Origin: JAGXRK01 sp963804005
Lineage (GTDB): Bacteria; Bacteroidota; Ignavibacteria; Ignavibacteriales; Ignavibacteriaceae
Assembly: GCA_963804005.1 (NCBI GenBank)
Contig: CAWDOP010000002.1
Location: 124,001 to 188,000, forward strand
Direction: 5' to 3'
Length of the DNA stretch: 64,000 bases
The position numbers and the translations under genes were made by a program. Positions 1 through 6,152 of the stretch are shown here, in pieces. Position 1 is the stretch's first letter, and each line of letters begins with the position of its first letter. The notes beneath the pieces are model-generated. The model searched no databases. It saw only the letters and a program-made list of their open reading frames with translations, and was not told where the DNA came from.

Positions 1-195
1 TCGGATGAAAAGAAATCAGTTTTAGAAAAGTATGAAGTGTGGAAAGAGAAAAGTATGTATGGAAGAAAATATATGGGTGTTGAAAGAACCACATTTATAA
101 TTGACAAAGAAGGAAAGATTAGGAATATTTTTAATAAGGTTAAAGTTTCTGATCATGAAAAACAAGTTTTACAAGCTTTGAAAGAGTTAGAGTAA
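1..195 (+). CDS. bcp: thioredoxin-dependent peroxiredoxin, Bcp/PrxQ type (C-terminal end only)
   Basis: The reading frame is open from the window edge and stops at 193-195. The visible 64 residues contain the WKEKSMYGRKYMGVERTTF stretch and an IDKEGKI turn, which are the usual C-terminal part of Bcp/PrxQ peroxiredoxins. These enzymes reduce peroxides in the cytoplasm using thioredoxin. The peroxidatic cysteine lies upstream and cannot be seen. The next gene starts 2 bases after the stop, so this is probably the first visible gene of the pterin operon. Family assignment is fairly firm despite the truncation. Confidence 0.85.
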   Translation, partial: SDEKKSVLEKYEVWKEKSMYGRKYMGVERTTFIIDKEGKIRNIFNKVKVSDHEKQVLQALKELE

Positions 196-197
196 TT

Positions 198-605
198 ATG
201 GTTTATATTACAAGAAGAGAAACATTTGCGGCAGCTCATCGTTTATCTAAACCAGGGTTAAGCGATGAAGAAAATTTTGAATTATTTGGTAAATGCAGTA
301 ATCCTCAATGGCACGGTCACAATTATACTTTAGAAGTGGTAGTAGCAGGTAAAACTGATCCTGAAACAGGATTTGTTATGGATTTGAAAGACTTAAAAAA
401 TATTATTCGTGAACATGTTATTGATAAAGTTGATCACAAAAATCTGAATTTAGACACAGATTTTATGAAAGGAATTATTCCAACCTCAGAAAATATTTGC
501 ATAGCAATTTGGAATCAGTTACTTGATAAAATTCCGACAGGAAAACTGTACTCTGTAAAACTTTACGAAACAGAAAATAATTATTTCGAATACCGAGGAG
601 AATGA
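198..605 (+). CDS. 6-pyruvoyl-tetrahydropterin synthase family protein (PTPS type)
   Basis: This 135-residue protein is full length for the PTPS/QueD family. The zinc ligands are visible as H14 (AAAHRL), H39 and H41 (HGHNY). The catalytic pair D79-H80 (DHKN) and a late Glu in YETEN are present. The active-site cysteine is C33, and it is followed by five residues before HGH. Known PTPS enzymes have this C-x5-HGH spacing, while QueD (queuosine pathway) has C-x3-HGH. PTPS converts 7,8-dihydroneopterin triphosphate to 6-pyruvoyl-tetrahydropterin. The gene overlaps folE by 4 bases, so the two are translationally coupled. Context and spacing favour tetrahydrobiopterin synthesis over queuosine, but this is inference. 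Confidence 0.85.
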   Translation: MVYITRRETFAAAHRLSKPGLSDEENFELFGKCSNPQWHGHNYTLEVVVAGKTDPETGFVMDLKDLKNIIREHVIDKVDHKNLNLDTDFMKGIIPTSENICIAIWNQLLDKIPTGKLYSVKLYETENNYFEYRGE

Positions 606-1174
606 TTATGAATCAGAAAAAAATGGAAGCACTTATAAATGATTTGCTAAAAGAAATTGGTGAAGACACTAACAGAGAAGGTTTATTAAAAACGCCAGAA
701 CGTGTTGCTTCAGCTTATGAGTTTCTAACTCGCGGTTATCATATGAACATAGAAGAAGTTATGAATGAAGCTATCTTTACAGAAAAATATGATGAAATGG
801 TTATTGTAAAAAATATTGATTTCTACAGTATGTGCGAACATCACATGCTCCCATTTTACGGTAAAGTTCATGTGGCCTACATTCCTGATGGCAAAATAAT
901 CGGATTGAGTAAGATTCCAAGAATTGTAGATGTTTTTGCGCAAAGGCTGCAAGTTCAGGAAAGAATGACTCAACAAATTGCTGATACAATTAAAGAATAT
1001 CTTCAACCTGTAGGAGTAGCAGTAGTATCCGAAGCATTTCATATGTGTATGATGATGCGTGGTGTTGAAAAACAAAATTCATCTGCAACTGCTAGCGCAA
1101 TGCACGGAGTCTTTAAAGAAGATTCAAAAACCAGAAATGAATTCATCAATTTAATTGGGCCTAGGAATTTATAA
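602..1174 (+). CDS. folE: GTP cyclohydrolase I
   Basis: This 190-residue enzyme opens the ring of GTP to give 7,8-dihydroneopterin triphosphate, the first step of folate and biopterin synthesis. The zinc ligands of FolE are visible as C78 and H81 in CEHHMLPF, and C149 in HMCMMMRG. The GLSKIPR and SSATASAM blocks of the family are also present. Two methionines sit at the start (MIMN); the first overlaps the PTPS stop as ATGA. The stop overlaps the next start as TAATG. Its position between PTPS and an SDR suggests a pterin other than folate as the product of this operon. Confidence 0.95.
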   Translation: MIMNQKKMEALINDLLKEIGEDTNREGLLKTPERVASAYEFLTRGYHMNIEEVMNEAIFTEKYDEMVIVKNIDFYSMCEHHMLPFYGKVHVAYIPDGKIIGLSKIPRIVDVFAQRLQVQERMTQQIADTIKEYLQPVGVAVVSEAFHMCMMMRGVEKQNSSATASAMHGVFKEDSKTRNEFINLIGPRNL

Positions 1175-1890
1175 TGGTAAAAACTAAATCAGGTATTTGG
1201 ATAACTGGAGCAAGTTCAGGAATTGGAAAAGCCGCAGCAAAAGAGTTTGCAAAAACGGGAGGTAGAGTTTTTGTTTCTTCCAGAAGAGTTACTGAGCTTG
1301 AAAGATTAAATAAAGAATTAAGTGAGGATAATCTGAGTATAGATATTTATCCTTGTAATGTAGCGTCTCAGACAAATGTCGATCAGACTTTTAAGAAAAT
1401 ATCATCTGAAAGTAAAATTGATTGTTTGGTTAACAATGCGGGAATAACATCATTCAAATTAGCTGAAGAAAATTCTATTCAGGAAATCAATGATGTTATA
1501 AATACAAATCTGTTAGGAGCAATCTATTCAATAAAAGCCGTGCTCCCTCACTTTATTGAAAATGGCGGTGGGACTATAATTAATATTTTATCAATAGTAG
1601 TAAAAAAAGTTTTTACTCAAAGCACTGCTTATGCTGCTTCAAAGGCTGGTTTACTTGCCTATACAGATTCTTTAAGAGAAGAAGTAAGAAAACATAATAT
1701 TAGAGTTATTAATATAATTCCCGGTGCAACTGAAACACCAATGTGGTCGCAGGAAATGAGAAAAGAAAAATCCGGACTAATGTTGACCTCCGAAAATGTG
1801 GCCAGAGCTATTGTTTCAGCTTATTTACAAAAGGATAATCTGGTAACAGAAGAAATTACGCTTCGTCCAATAACAGGTGATTTAAAATGA
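1174..1890 (+). CDS. short-chain dehydrogenase/reductase, probable sepiapterin reductase
   Basis: This 238-residue protein is a classical SDR. The NAD(P)-binding GASSGIG motif is at residues 12-18, NNAG follows near residue 88, the catalytic Ser lies in NILSIV, and the YxxxK pair is Y153/K157 (AYAASKAG). The start codon overlaps the folE stop by one base. Sequence alone cannot fix the substrate of an SDR. Because it closes a PTPS-FolE-SDR operon, I infer that it reduces 6-pyruvoyl-tetrahydropterin to tetrahydrobiopterin, the role of sepiapterin reductase. An unrelated ketone or sugar reductase remains possible. Confidence 0.75.
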   Translation: MVKTKSGIWITGASSGIGKAAAKEFAKTGGRVFVSSRRVTELERLNKELSEDNLSIDIYPCNVASQTNVDQTFKKISSESKIDCLVNNAGITSFKLAEENSIQEINDVINTNLLGAIYSIKAVLPHFIENGGGTIINILSIVVKKVFTQSTAYAASKAGLLAYTDSLREEVRKHNIRVINIIPGATETPMWSQEMRKEKSGLMLTSENVARAIVSAYLQKDNLVTEEITLRPITGDLK

Positions 1891-1943
1891 TTATCAAAAA
1901 TGATAAAGCCGACTGTCAATCAACCGACTTTAATGTGTGAAGA

Positions 1944-2420
1944 TTAGAAACGATTACACGGTCTTTTTCCCCTGGGTTCTTTTCCAATTTTTCCTCTTTT
2001 ATCAAAATCTCTGCGACCGGATCTTTCTGATTTCGAATCTTTCCAGATTTTTCTTTGTTCATCATTCAAATTACTGTAAACATCCATAAAATGATTGGCT
2101 CTCATTTCAGCCATTTTATTTTTAATTGAATTCATCTTATTTGTCTGATCCAGAATATCACTTCGGTTTAACTCATCAGATCTTCTCAGAGTTTGATTTT
2201 CTAGTCTTGCCTTATCAAGCTCCGCACGCAAATCTATCATTTGCTTCTGATGTTCATTCCTTAAATCATCAAGCTTACTTTCTTGTTCAGTCGTTAAATT
2301 AAGTTCTTCGTGCAGACGAGGGCATCTTTCTTTTCTATCTTTGCGCATTTGTGCATTTACATCTGCAAAAAGTGCAAAAATGAATATTATTGAAAGAAAA
2401 GTGATCAGAGTGTTTTTCAT
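1944..2420 (-). CDS. Spy/CpxP-like periplasmic protein (LTXXQ family)
   Basis: The 158-residue product begins with a signal peptide (hydrophobic stretch to about residue 22, then ANAQ-like cleavage at VNAQ). The mature part is helical and highly charged, with an LNLTTEQ box near residue 41 and a second helical repeat ending in NLNDEQRKIW. This pattern belongs to the Spy/CpxP family, periplasmic chaperones or metal/envelope-stress sensors. The C-terminal 25 residues are rich in Arg, Lys and Gly. The gene is divergent from the ECF sigma gene and its upstream region carries the same promoter-like pattern, so it is probably a target of that sigma factor. Confidence 0.75.
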   Translation of the reverse strand: MKNTLITFLSIIFIFALFADVNAQMRKDRKERCPRLHEELNLTTEQESKLDDLRNEHQKQMIDLRAELDKARLENQTLRRSDELNRSDILDQTNKMNSIKNKMAEMRANHFMDVYSNLNDEQRKIWKDSKSERSGRRDFDKRGKIGKEPRGKRPCNRF

Positions 2421-2463
2421 TTTGTTTTCTCCTAATTTTTAGTGTTTAATTTAATTTTGCTTC

Positions 2464-2491
2464 TTAGACAACAAAATTTCAACCTAGGTTT
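2464..2491 (-). promoter_or_regulatory. putative ECF-sigma promoter for the Spy-like gene
   Basis: Read on the minus strand, AAACC (plus-strand GGTTT at 2487-2491) is followed after exactly 17 bases by GTCTAA (plus-strand TTAGAC at 2464-2469). The layout resembles ECF promoters, which have an AAC-type -35 and a GTC-type -10. The element ends 44 bases before the start codon. The same two boxes with the same spacing face the other way at 2507-2534. It is a pattern seen by eye and has not been tested. Confidence 0.55.
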
Positions 2492-2506
2492 AATATTGTT
2501 AAAGTT

Positions 2507-2534
2507 AAACCCGGGAGAGCGATTTTTTGTCTAA
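2507..2534 (+). promoter_or_regulatory. putative autoregulated ECF-sigma promoter
   Basis: AAACC at 2507-2511 is followed after 17 bases by GTCTAA at 2529-2534, the mirror of the divergent element at 2464-2491. It lies about 20 bases upstream of the sigma-factor start codon, so the leader would be very short. A perfect palindrome, AACCTAGGTT (2481-2490), overlaps the minus-strand -35 box and could be a regulator site or chance. ECF sigma factors commonly transcribe their own operon, which fits. Confidence 0.55.
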
Positions 2535-2554
2535 TTATTTAGCTGAAACAAATT

Positions 2555-3103
2555 ATGGTAGAAAACAGTCAAGATTTTGAATTAATAAAGAGTTTCCTCG
2601 ATGGTGATGAAAGTTCATTCAACAGGTTAGTAAAAAAGTATCAAGAAAAAATTTACTGGCAAGCGAGAAGAATGTCTGGAAATCACATTGATGCAGATGA
2701 AATTGTCCAGGAAGTCTTGTTGGTTATGTACAATAAACTGAATACATTTAAGTTTGAGTCGTCGCTTTATTCATGGATTTACAGAATTACAGCAACGAGA
2801 AGCTTAAATTATATTAAGAAACGTGATCTTAAAAAAATATTTTCTCTCGATGCTTTGATTAATAAAAAAGATGATAAAAAATCATTTGAAACTAATATTG
2901 AAGAAGAAGAACAACTGAATTTAATTAAGAAGAAATTACAAATGATTCCACCGAAACAACGTGAAGTATTTATTATGAGAAGTTTTGACGATTTGAGTTA
3001 TGATGAGATAGCAGAAATTACCGGTAAATCAGTCGGAGCATTAAAAGCAAACTATTTTCACGCTTTGAATAAGTTAAAGGAAATTATAAAAAATGAAAAA
3101 TAA
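2555..3103 (+). CDS. RNA polymerase ECF-type sigma factor
   Basis: The 182-residue protein has the two conserved ECF regions. Region 2 spans about residues 10-90 (SFNRLVKKYQEKIYWQARR, DADEIVQEV, YSWIYRIT). Region 4 spans about 125-180 (IPPKQREVFIMR, LSYDEIAEITG, VGALKANYFHAL helix-turn-helix). There is no extra C-terminal domain. The gene overlaps the next, a membrane anti-sigma candidate, by 11 bases, which is the typical sigma/anti-sigma arrangement. I infer an envelope or metal-stress role from the two Spy-like neighbours. No clear Shine-Dalgarno is visible, which is common in this group. Confidence 0.92.
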   Translation: MVENSQDFELIKSFLDGDESSFNRLVKKYQEKIYWQARRMSGNHIDADEIVQEVLLVMYNKLNTFKFESSLYSWIYRITATRSLNYIKKRDLKKIFSLDALINKKDDKKSFETNIEEEEQLNLIKKKLQMIPPKQREVFIMRSFDDLSYDEIAEITGKSVGALKANYFHALNKLKEIIKNEK

Positions 3104-3707
3104 AGATGAAATAATTATCAGATATTTAGACGGGCAAATGAATCCTGTTGAAAAAACTGATTTTGAAAATGAACTTAATAGTTCAGAAGAATTAAGAAAA
3201 GCTTTGGAAGAATATAAAGCAGTTTTTAATTCTGTGGAGCTCGCAAAAAATATTAAGTTAAATGAAGATTATGCAGAATCAATCATACCTGAATTTCGAA
3301 GAAGATTAGAAAAGCAAAGACCAATAAATTTCAATATCAGATTTGCTTATGGGTTTACAACAGTTATAATAATTGCTTTAGCTGTTTTATACTTTACACG
3401 TTTAAATGACACTAATAAGCTCAATGAAACAGAGCTTGTTACAAATGATATAACCCCAAATGAGATTGAAACTATATTCAATCAGATGAGCACAGAAGAT
3501 TTAATTTTAGCTTATGAATTTGAAGAAACTGCTAAACTCGATTCTTTATATGCTTCTTACTATTCCAGAGAAATAGTTGATCCTGAATATGCAGAAGAGA
3601 ATTTATTTGCATTAAATGATATTGAGTTAAACGAAATTGAAGATCTACTTTCAGATGATGAAATGGATTTTGTTTATAATGAAATAATTAATAAAGAATT
3701 TTTCTAA
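3093..3707 (+). CDS. putative membrane anti-sigma factor
   Basis: This 204-residue protein has a charged N-terminal region with the YLDGQMNPVEKTDFE motif often seen at the start of anti-sigma proteins. One membrane span lies at about residues 86-104 (FTTVIIIALAVLYF), followed by an acidic, probably periplasmic, C-terminal domain. No zinc-binding HxxxCxxC motif is visible, so it would not be a ZAS-type anti-sigma. Its start overlaps the sigma gene. The topology suggests that the cytoplasmic part holds the sigma factor while the outer part receives a signal, perhaps through the Spy-like protein encoded next. Confidence 0.7.
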   Translation: MKNKDEIIIRYLDGQMNPVEKTDFENELNSSEELRKALEEYKAVFNSVELAKNIKLNEDYAESIIPEFRRRLEKQRPINFNIRFAYGFTTVIIIALAVLYFTRLNDTNKLNETELVTNDITPNEIETIFNQMSTEDLILAYEFEETAKLDSLYASYYSREIVDPEYAEENLFALNDIELNEIEDLLSDDEMDFVYNEIINKEFF

Positions 3708-3718
3708 TAGAGGATAAA

Positions 3719-4186
3719 ATGAAAAAAATAATTTTCCTTGGAATTTTATTATTGCTTTCTGACATCGCCTTTTCTCAAATAATAAAGCCCAGACATAAGA
3801 AGGGTGAAAGCAGAATTGAAAGACTTGAAAAGATTAAATTGATAGAAGCTCTTGATCTTGATGAAGAAACAACTCTGAAGTTCTTTTCAAGGAGAGCAGA
3901 GCACAGAAAAGTTATGCAAGCCTTTCAGCAAAATGCTGATGATAAAATGTTTGAAATAGAAAAAGCTTTACGTGATCAAAACATCTCCGATTCAGATTCA
4001 AAAAAGTTGCTTAATGAATATTTTAATATTGAAAAAAATATCATCAATGAAAGAATTTCTTTTTTTACATCATTGAATGATATTTTGTCAATTCAGCAAA
4101 TCAATAAAATATTAATATTCGAAAGAAAGTTTAAGCAGGAATTAAGAGACGTAATAATCAATGAAAGACAGAGGAGAAAAAACTAA
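3719..4186 (+). CDS. Spy/CpxP-like periplasmic protein, third gene of the sigma operon
   Basis: This 155-residue protein has a signal peptide ending near residue 20 (DIAFSQ). The rest is all-helical, with a first repeat at ALDLDEETTLKFFSRRAEHR and a second at LSIQQINKILIFERKF. These match the paired LTXXQ-type boxes of Spy/CpxP/CnrX-like proteins in a divergent form. It starts 11 bases after the anti-sigma gene. In metal-response ECF systems of the CnrYXH type a periplasmic protein of this fold works with the anti-sigma factor, so a sensor role is plausible but unproven. Confidence 0.6.
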   Translation: MKKIIFLGILLLLSDIAFSQIIKPRHKKGESRIERLEKIKLIEALDLDEETTLKFFSRRAEHRKVMQAFQQNADDKMFEIEKALRDQNISDSDSKKLLNEYFNIEKNIINERISFFTSLNDILSIQQINKILIFERKFKQELRDVIINERQRRKN

Positions 4187-4278
4187 TTGTAACATCTGAA
4201 GATGAATTTTATCTGGTAAAAACGCTTTTTTTGTGTTGCATTTAATGACCCATGCCTATATTTTTTCACTTCAAATAT

Positions 4279-4365
4279 GCGGAAGTGGTGAAATTGGTAT
4301 ACACGCTATCTTGAGGGGGTAGTGCCTTAATTGGCATGCGGGTTCAAGTCCCGCCTTCCGCACCA
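4279..4365 (+). tRNA. tRNA-Leu (anticodon GAG)
   Basis: The acceptor stem GCGGAAG pairs with CTTCCGC. The anticodon stem CTATC/GGTAG encloses the loop TTGAGGG, giving anticodon GAG. A long variable arm (TGCC/GGCA) marks a class II tRNA, and GGTTCAAGTCC forms the T loop. The discriminator is A at 4362 and CCA is encoded at 4363-4365. Confidence 0.95.
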
Positions 4366-4400
4366 GCTTTTTCCACAATCAATATTATAAGGATTACATA

Positions 4401-5174
4401 ATGGTTAACATAAAACATTTTCTTGTGTTTGTTTTATTTATTGCTATCTCTGTTGGTACATCTTTGGCGCAGGATAAAGAAATGAATTCCGAGGCCGGTA
4501 AATTATTTAATGAAGGTAATGCCTTGCTTAAAGCAGGTAATCATAATAATGCAATTGAGAAATACAATTCTGCATTGAAGATTGAAAAAGATTACAGAAT
4601 TTATTACCAGAAAGGTGTTGCCTTAAAAAAAGCAAAAAAGAATGCAGAAGCTAAAGAAGCTTTTGAGGAAGCTTATAAACTTAATCCGGATTTTGAAGGT
4701 GGACTAAATGCTCTTGGTGGAGTATATTTTTCAATGGGAGAATATGCTAAGTCAATTGAAAAATTTGAAAAAATTCTTGATATGCAGAATGTAAAAGCAA
4801 ATGTTAAAAACAAAGTGAAAAAGAATCTGGCTCTTGCATATTCAAAACAGGGCAATGAACATTTATCAAAAGGTGATGCCAATAAAGGAATTGAAAATTT
4901 AAAGAAAGCAGTTGAATACGATAATTATGATGCAGCTTATCTATCTCTCGCAAAATATTATAGTGAAATGGGACAATATGAGGAATCAATTAAAGCTTCT
5001 GAAAATGCTCTGAAGTACAGATCAAATATCAGCAAAGGCGGTCCATATTATTATATGGGATTATCCTTTAAAGGTAAAGGCGATAATGCAAAAGCACGTG
5101 AAATGTTGACTCAGGCTATGGCAGATGCGACTTATAAGAGAACTGCTGAATACGAATTAGGGCTACTTAAGTAA
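4401..5174 (+). CDS. secreted TPR-repeat protein
   Basis: The 257-residue product has an N-terminal signal peptide (hydrophobic to about residue 23, then LAQD). It is followed by at least five tetratricopeptide repeats, for example GNHNNAIEKYNSALKI, AKEAFEEAYKLNPDFEGG, GEYAKSIEKFEKIL and GQYEESIKASENALKY. TPRs form protein-binding superhelices, so this is probably a periplasmic scaffold. No catalytic motif is visible. It is a single-gene unit between a tRNA and a strong terminator. Confidence 0.8.
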   Translation: MVNIKHFLVFVLFIAISVGTSLAQDKEMNSEAGKLFNEGNALLKAGNHNNAIEKYNSALKIEKDYRIYYQKGVALKKAKKNAEAKEAFEEAYKLNPDFEGGLNALGGVYFSMGEYAKSIEKFEKILDMQNVKANVKNKVKKNLALAYSKQGNEHLSKGDANKGIENLKKAVEYDNYDAAYLSLAKYYSEMGQYEESIKASENALKYRSNISKGGPYYYMGLSFKGKGDNAKAREMLTQAMADATYKRTAEYELGLLK

Positions 5175-5192
5175 TTTTTTTATTATCAGTTG

Positions 5193-5219
5193 AACCCTCG
5201 TTTAATCGAGGGTTTTTTG
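5193..5219 (+). terminator. Rho-independent terminator
   Basis: A perfect 8-bp stem, AACCCTCG (5193-5200) with CGAGGGTT (5207-5214), has a 6-base loop and is followed by a T run. It lies 18 bases after the stop of the TPR gene. Confidence 0.9.
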
Positions 5220-5232
5220 TTTTAAATATATT

Positions 5233-5844
5233 ATGGATCAATTAAAAATTAAGAATCTCAAACTGAATTTCTTTCTTCCCCTTTTATCTGCTGCTGCAGT
5301 ACTGAGAAAAGAAAAATATTTTCGTAGACTTTTGCAAGCAGCCGTTGATAAGAAATTTAATCAAAAAAAAATTTATGAAGCAATTCTTCAGACTTATTTA
5401 TTTGCCGGATTTCCTTCTGCACTACTTTCGTTGAAAATATTTAACGAATATTTTTCTTACCAAGATCAAAATGAAAAATATAATTTGAAAGAATTTACTC
5501 TGCGCGGAATTGTAAACTGTAAAAAAGTTTATGGAATTAAGTACGATAAACTAATTTCAAACGTAAGCTTATTTTCTCCTGATTTAGGCGAATGGCTGAT
5601 TGTTGAAGGATATGGAAAAACTCTCGGCAGAAAATCATTGTCAATGAAGGATAGAGAACTTTGTATAGTATCTATTCTTACGGCATTAAAATTTGAAGAC
5701 CAGCTAATTTCACACATCAGAGGAGCAATAAGATGTGGAAATTCTAAAGAAGAAATAGGAAAATCATTTAAGAATTTTGGATTGATCGGTGAAAACAAAA
5801 TGGCAAAATGGGGCATTGAAATCTTAAATAAAACATACACCTGA
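5233..5844 (+). CDS. carboxymuconolactone decarboxylase / AhpD-fold protein
   Basis: This 203-residue protein carries the CMD-family block LSMKDRELCIVSILTALKF followed by QLISHIRGAIRCGNSKEEI at about residues 137-180. CMD proteins are small helical, often oligomeric, and include decarboxylases and AhpD-type peroxidase partners. The CxxC pair of AhpD is not present, so a peroxidase-coupled redox role is not supported. The N-terminal half is an all-helical extension with no recognised motif. It starts just after the terminator at 5193-5219 and stands alone. Confidence 0.7.
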   Translation: MDQLKIKNLKLNFFLPLLSAAAVLRKEKYFRRLLQAAVDKKFNQKKIYEAILQTYLFAGFPSALLSLKIFNEYFSYQDQNEKYNLKEFTLRGIVNCKKVYGIKYDKLISNVSLFSPDLGEWLIVEGYGKTLGRKSLSMKDRELCIVSILTALKFEDQLISHIRGAIRCGNSKEEIGKSFKNFGLIGENKMAKWGIEILNKTYT

Positions 5845-6063
5845 CTTCATGAGATTATGATTTTTGTTTCAATCCTCTTTGCTTCCTAACAAAGTTCTTT
5901 AAGTGAATCACTATATTTTATTAAATAGCTTGACTTTATAGAAAATCAAAGGCTATATTTGAGCGTTCTCGGATTCTGTTTTTTTAAAATAACGTGCTTT
6001 TTTTAATGGATTTCATCCATTTGTGGAACAATGTTTTTAGATTTTTCGTCTTTTTTATAAAAT

Positions 6064-6105
6064 AATTTCCAATTTTCTTTACATCGATATTGGAAATTGC
6101 TTTTT
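6064..6105 (+). terminator. hairpin with T run in the gap 5845-6152 (weak terminator)
   Basis: AATTTCCAAT (6064-6073) pairs perfectly with ATTGGAAATT (6089-6098) across a 15-base loop, and CTTTTT follows. It is far (220 bases) from the preceding stop codon, so it may end a leader or small RNA and not the upstream gene. The rest of the 308-base gap is AT-rich, with no open frame or RNA gene that I can support. Confidence 0.4.
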
Positions 6106-6152
6106 AAATACTAAAATATTCTTAATAAGACCAGCAAATAGCCGGAATCAAA

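Noticed and set aside
198..605. QueD (6-carboxy-tetrahydropterin synthase) for queuosine
   Set aside because: The active-site spacing is C-x5-HGH, not C-x3-HGH, and the operon partners are FolE and an SDR, not queC/queE. PTPS is the better call, though not certain.
725..1075. Minus-strand reading frame opposite folE
   Set aside because: It is a shadow of folE with no signal, motif or ribosome site of its own; similar antisense frames elsewhere were dropped for the same reason.
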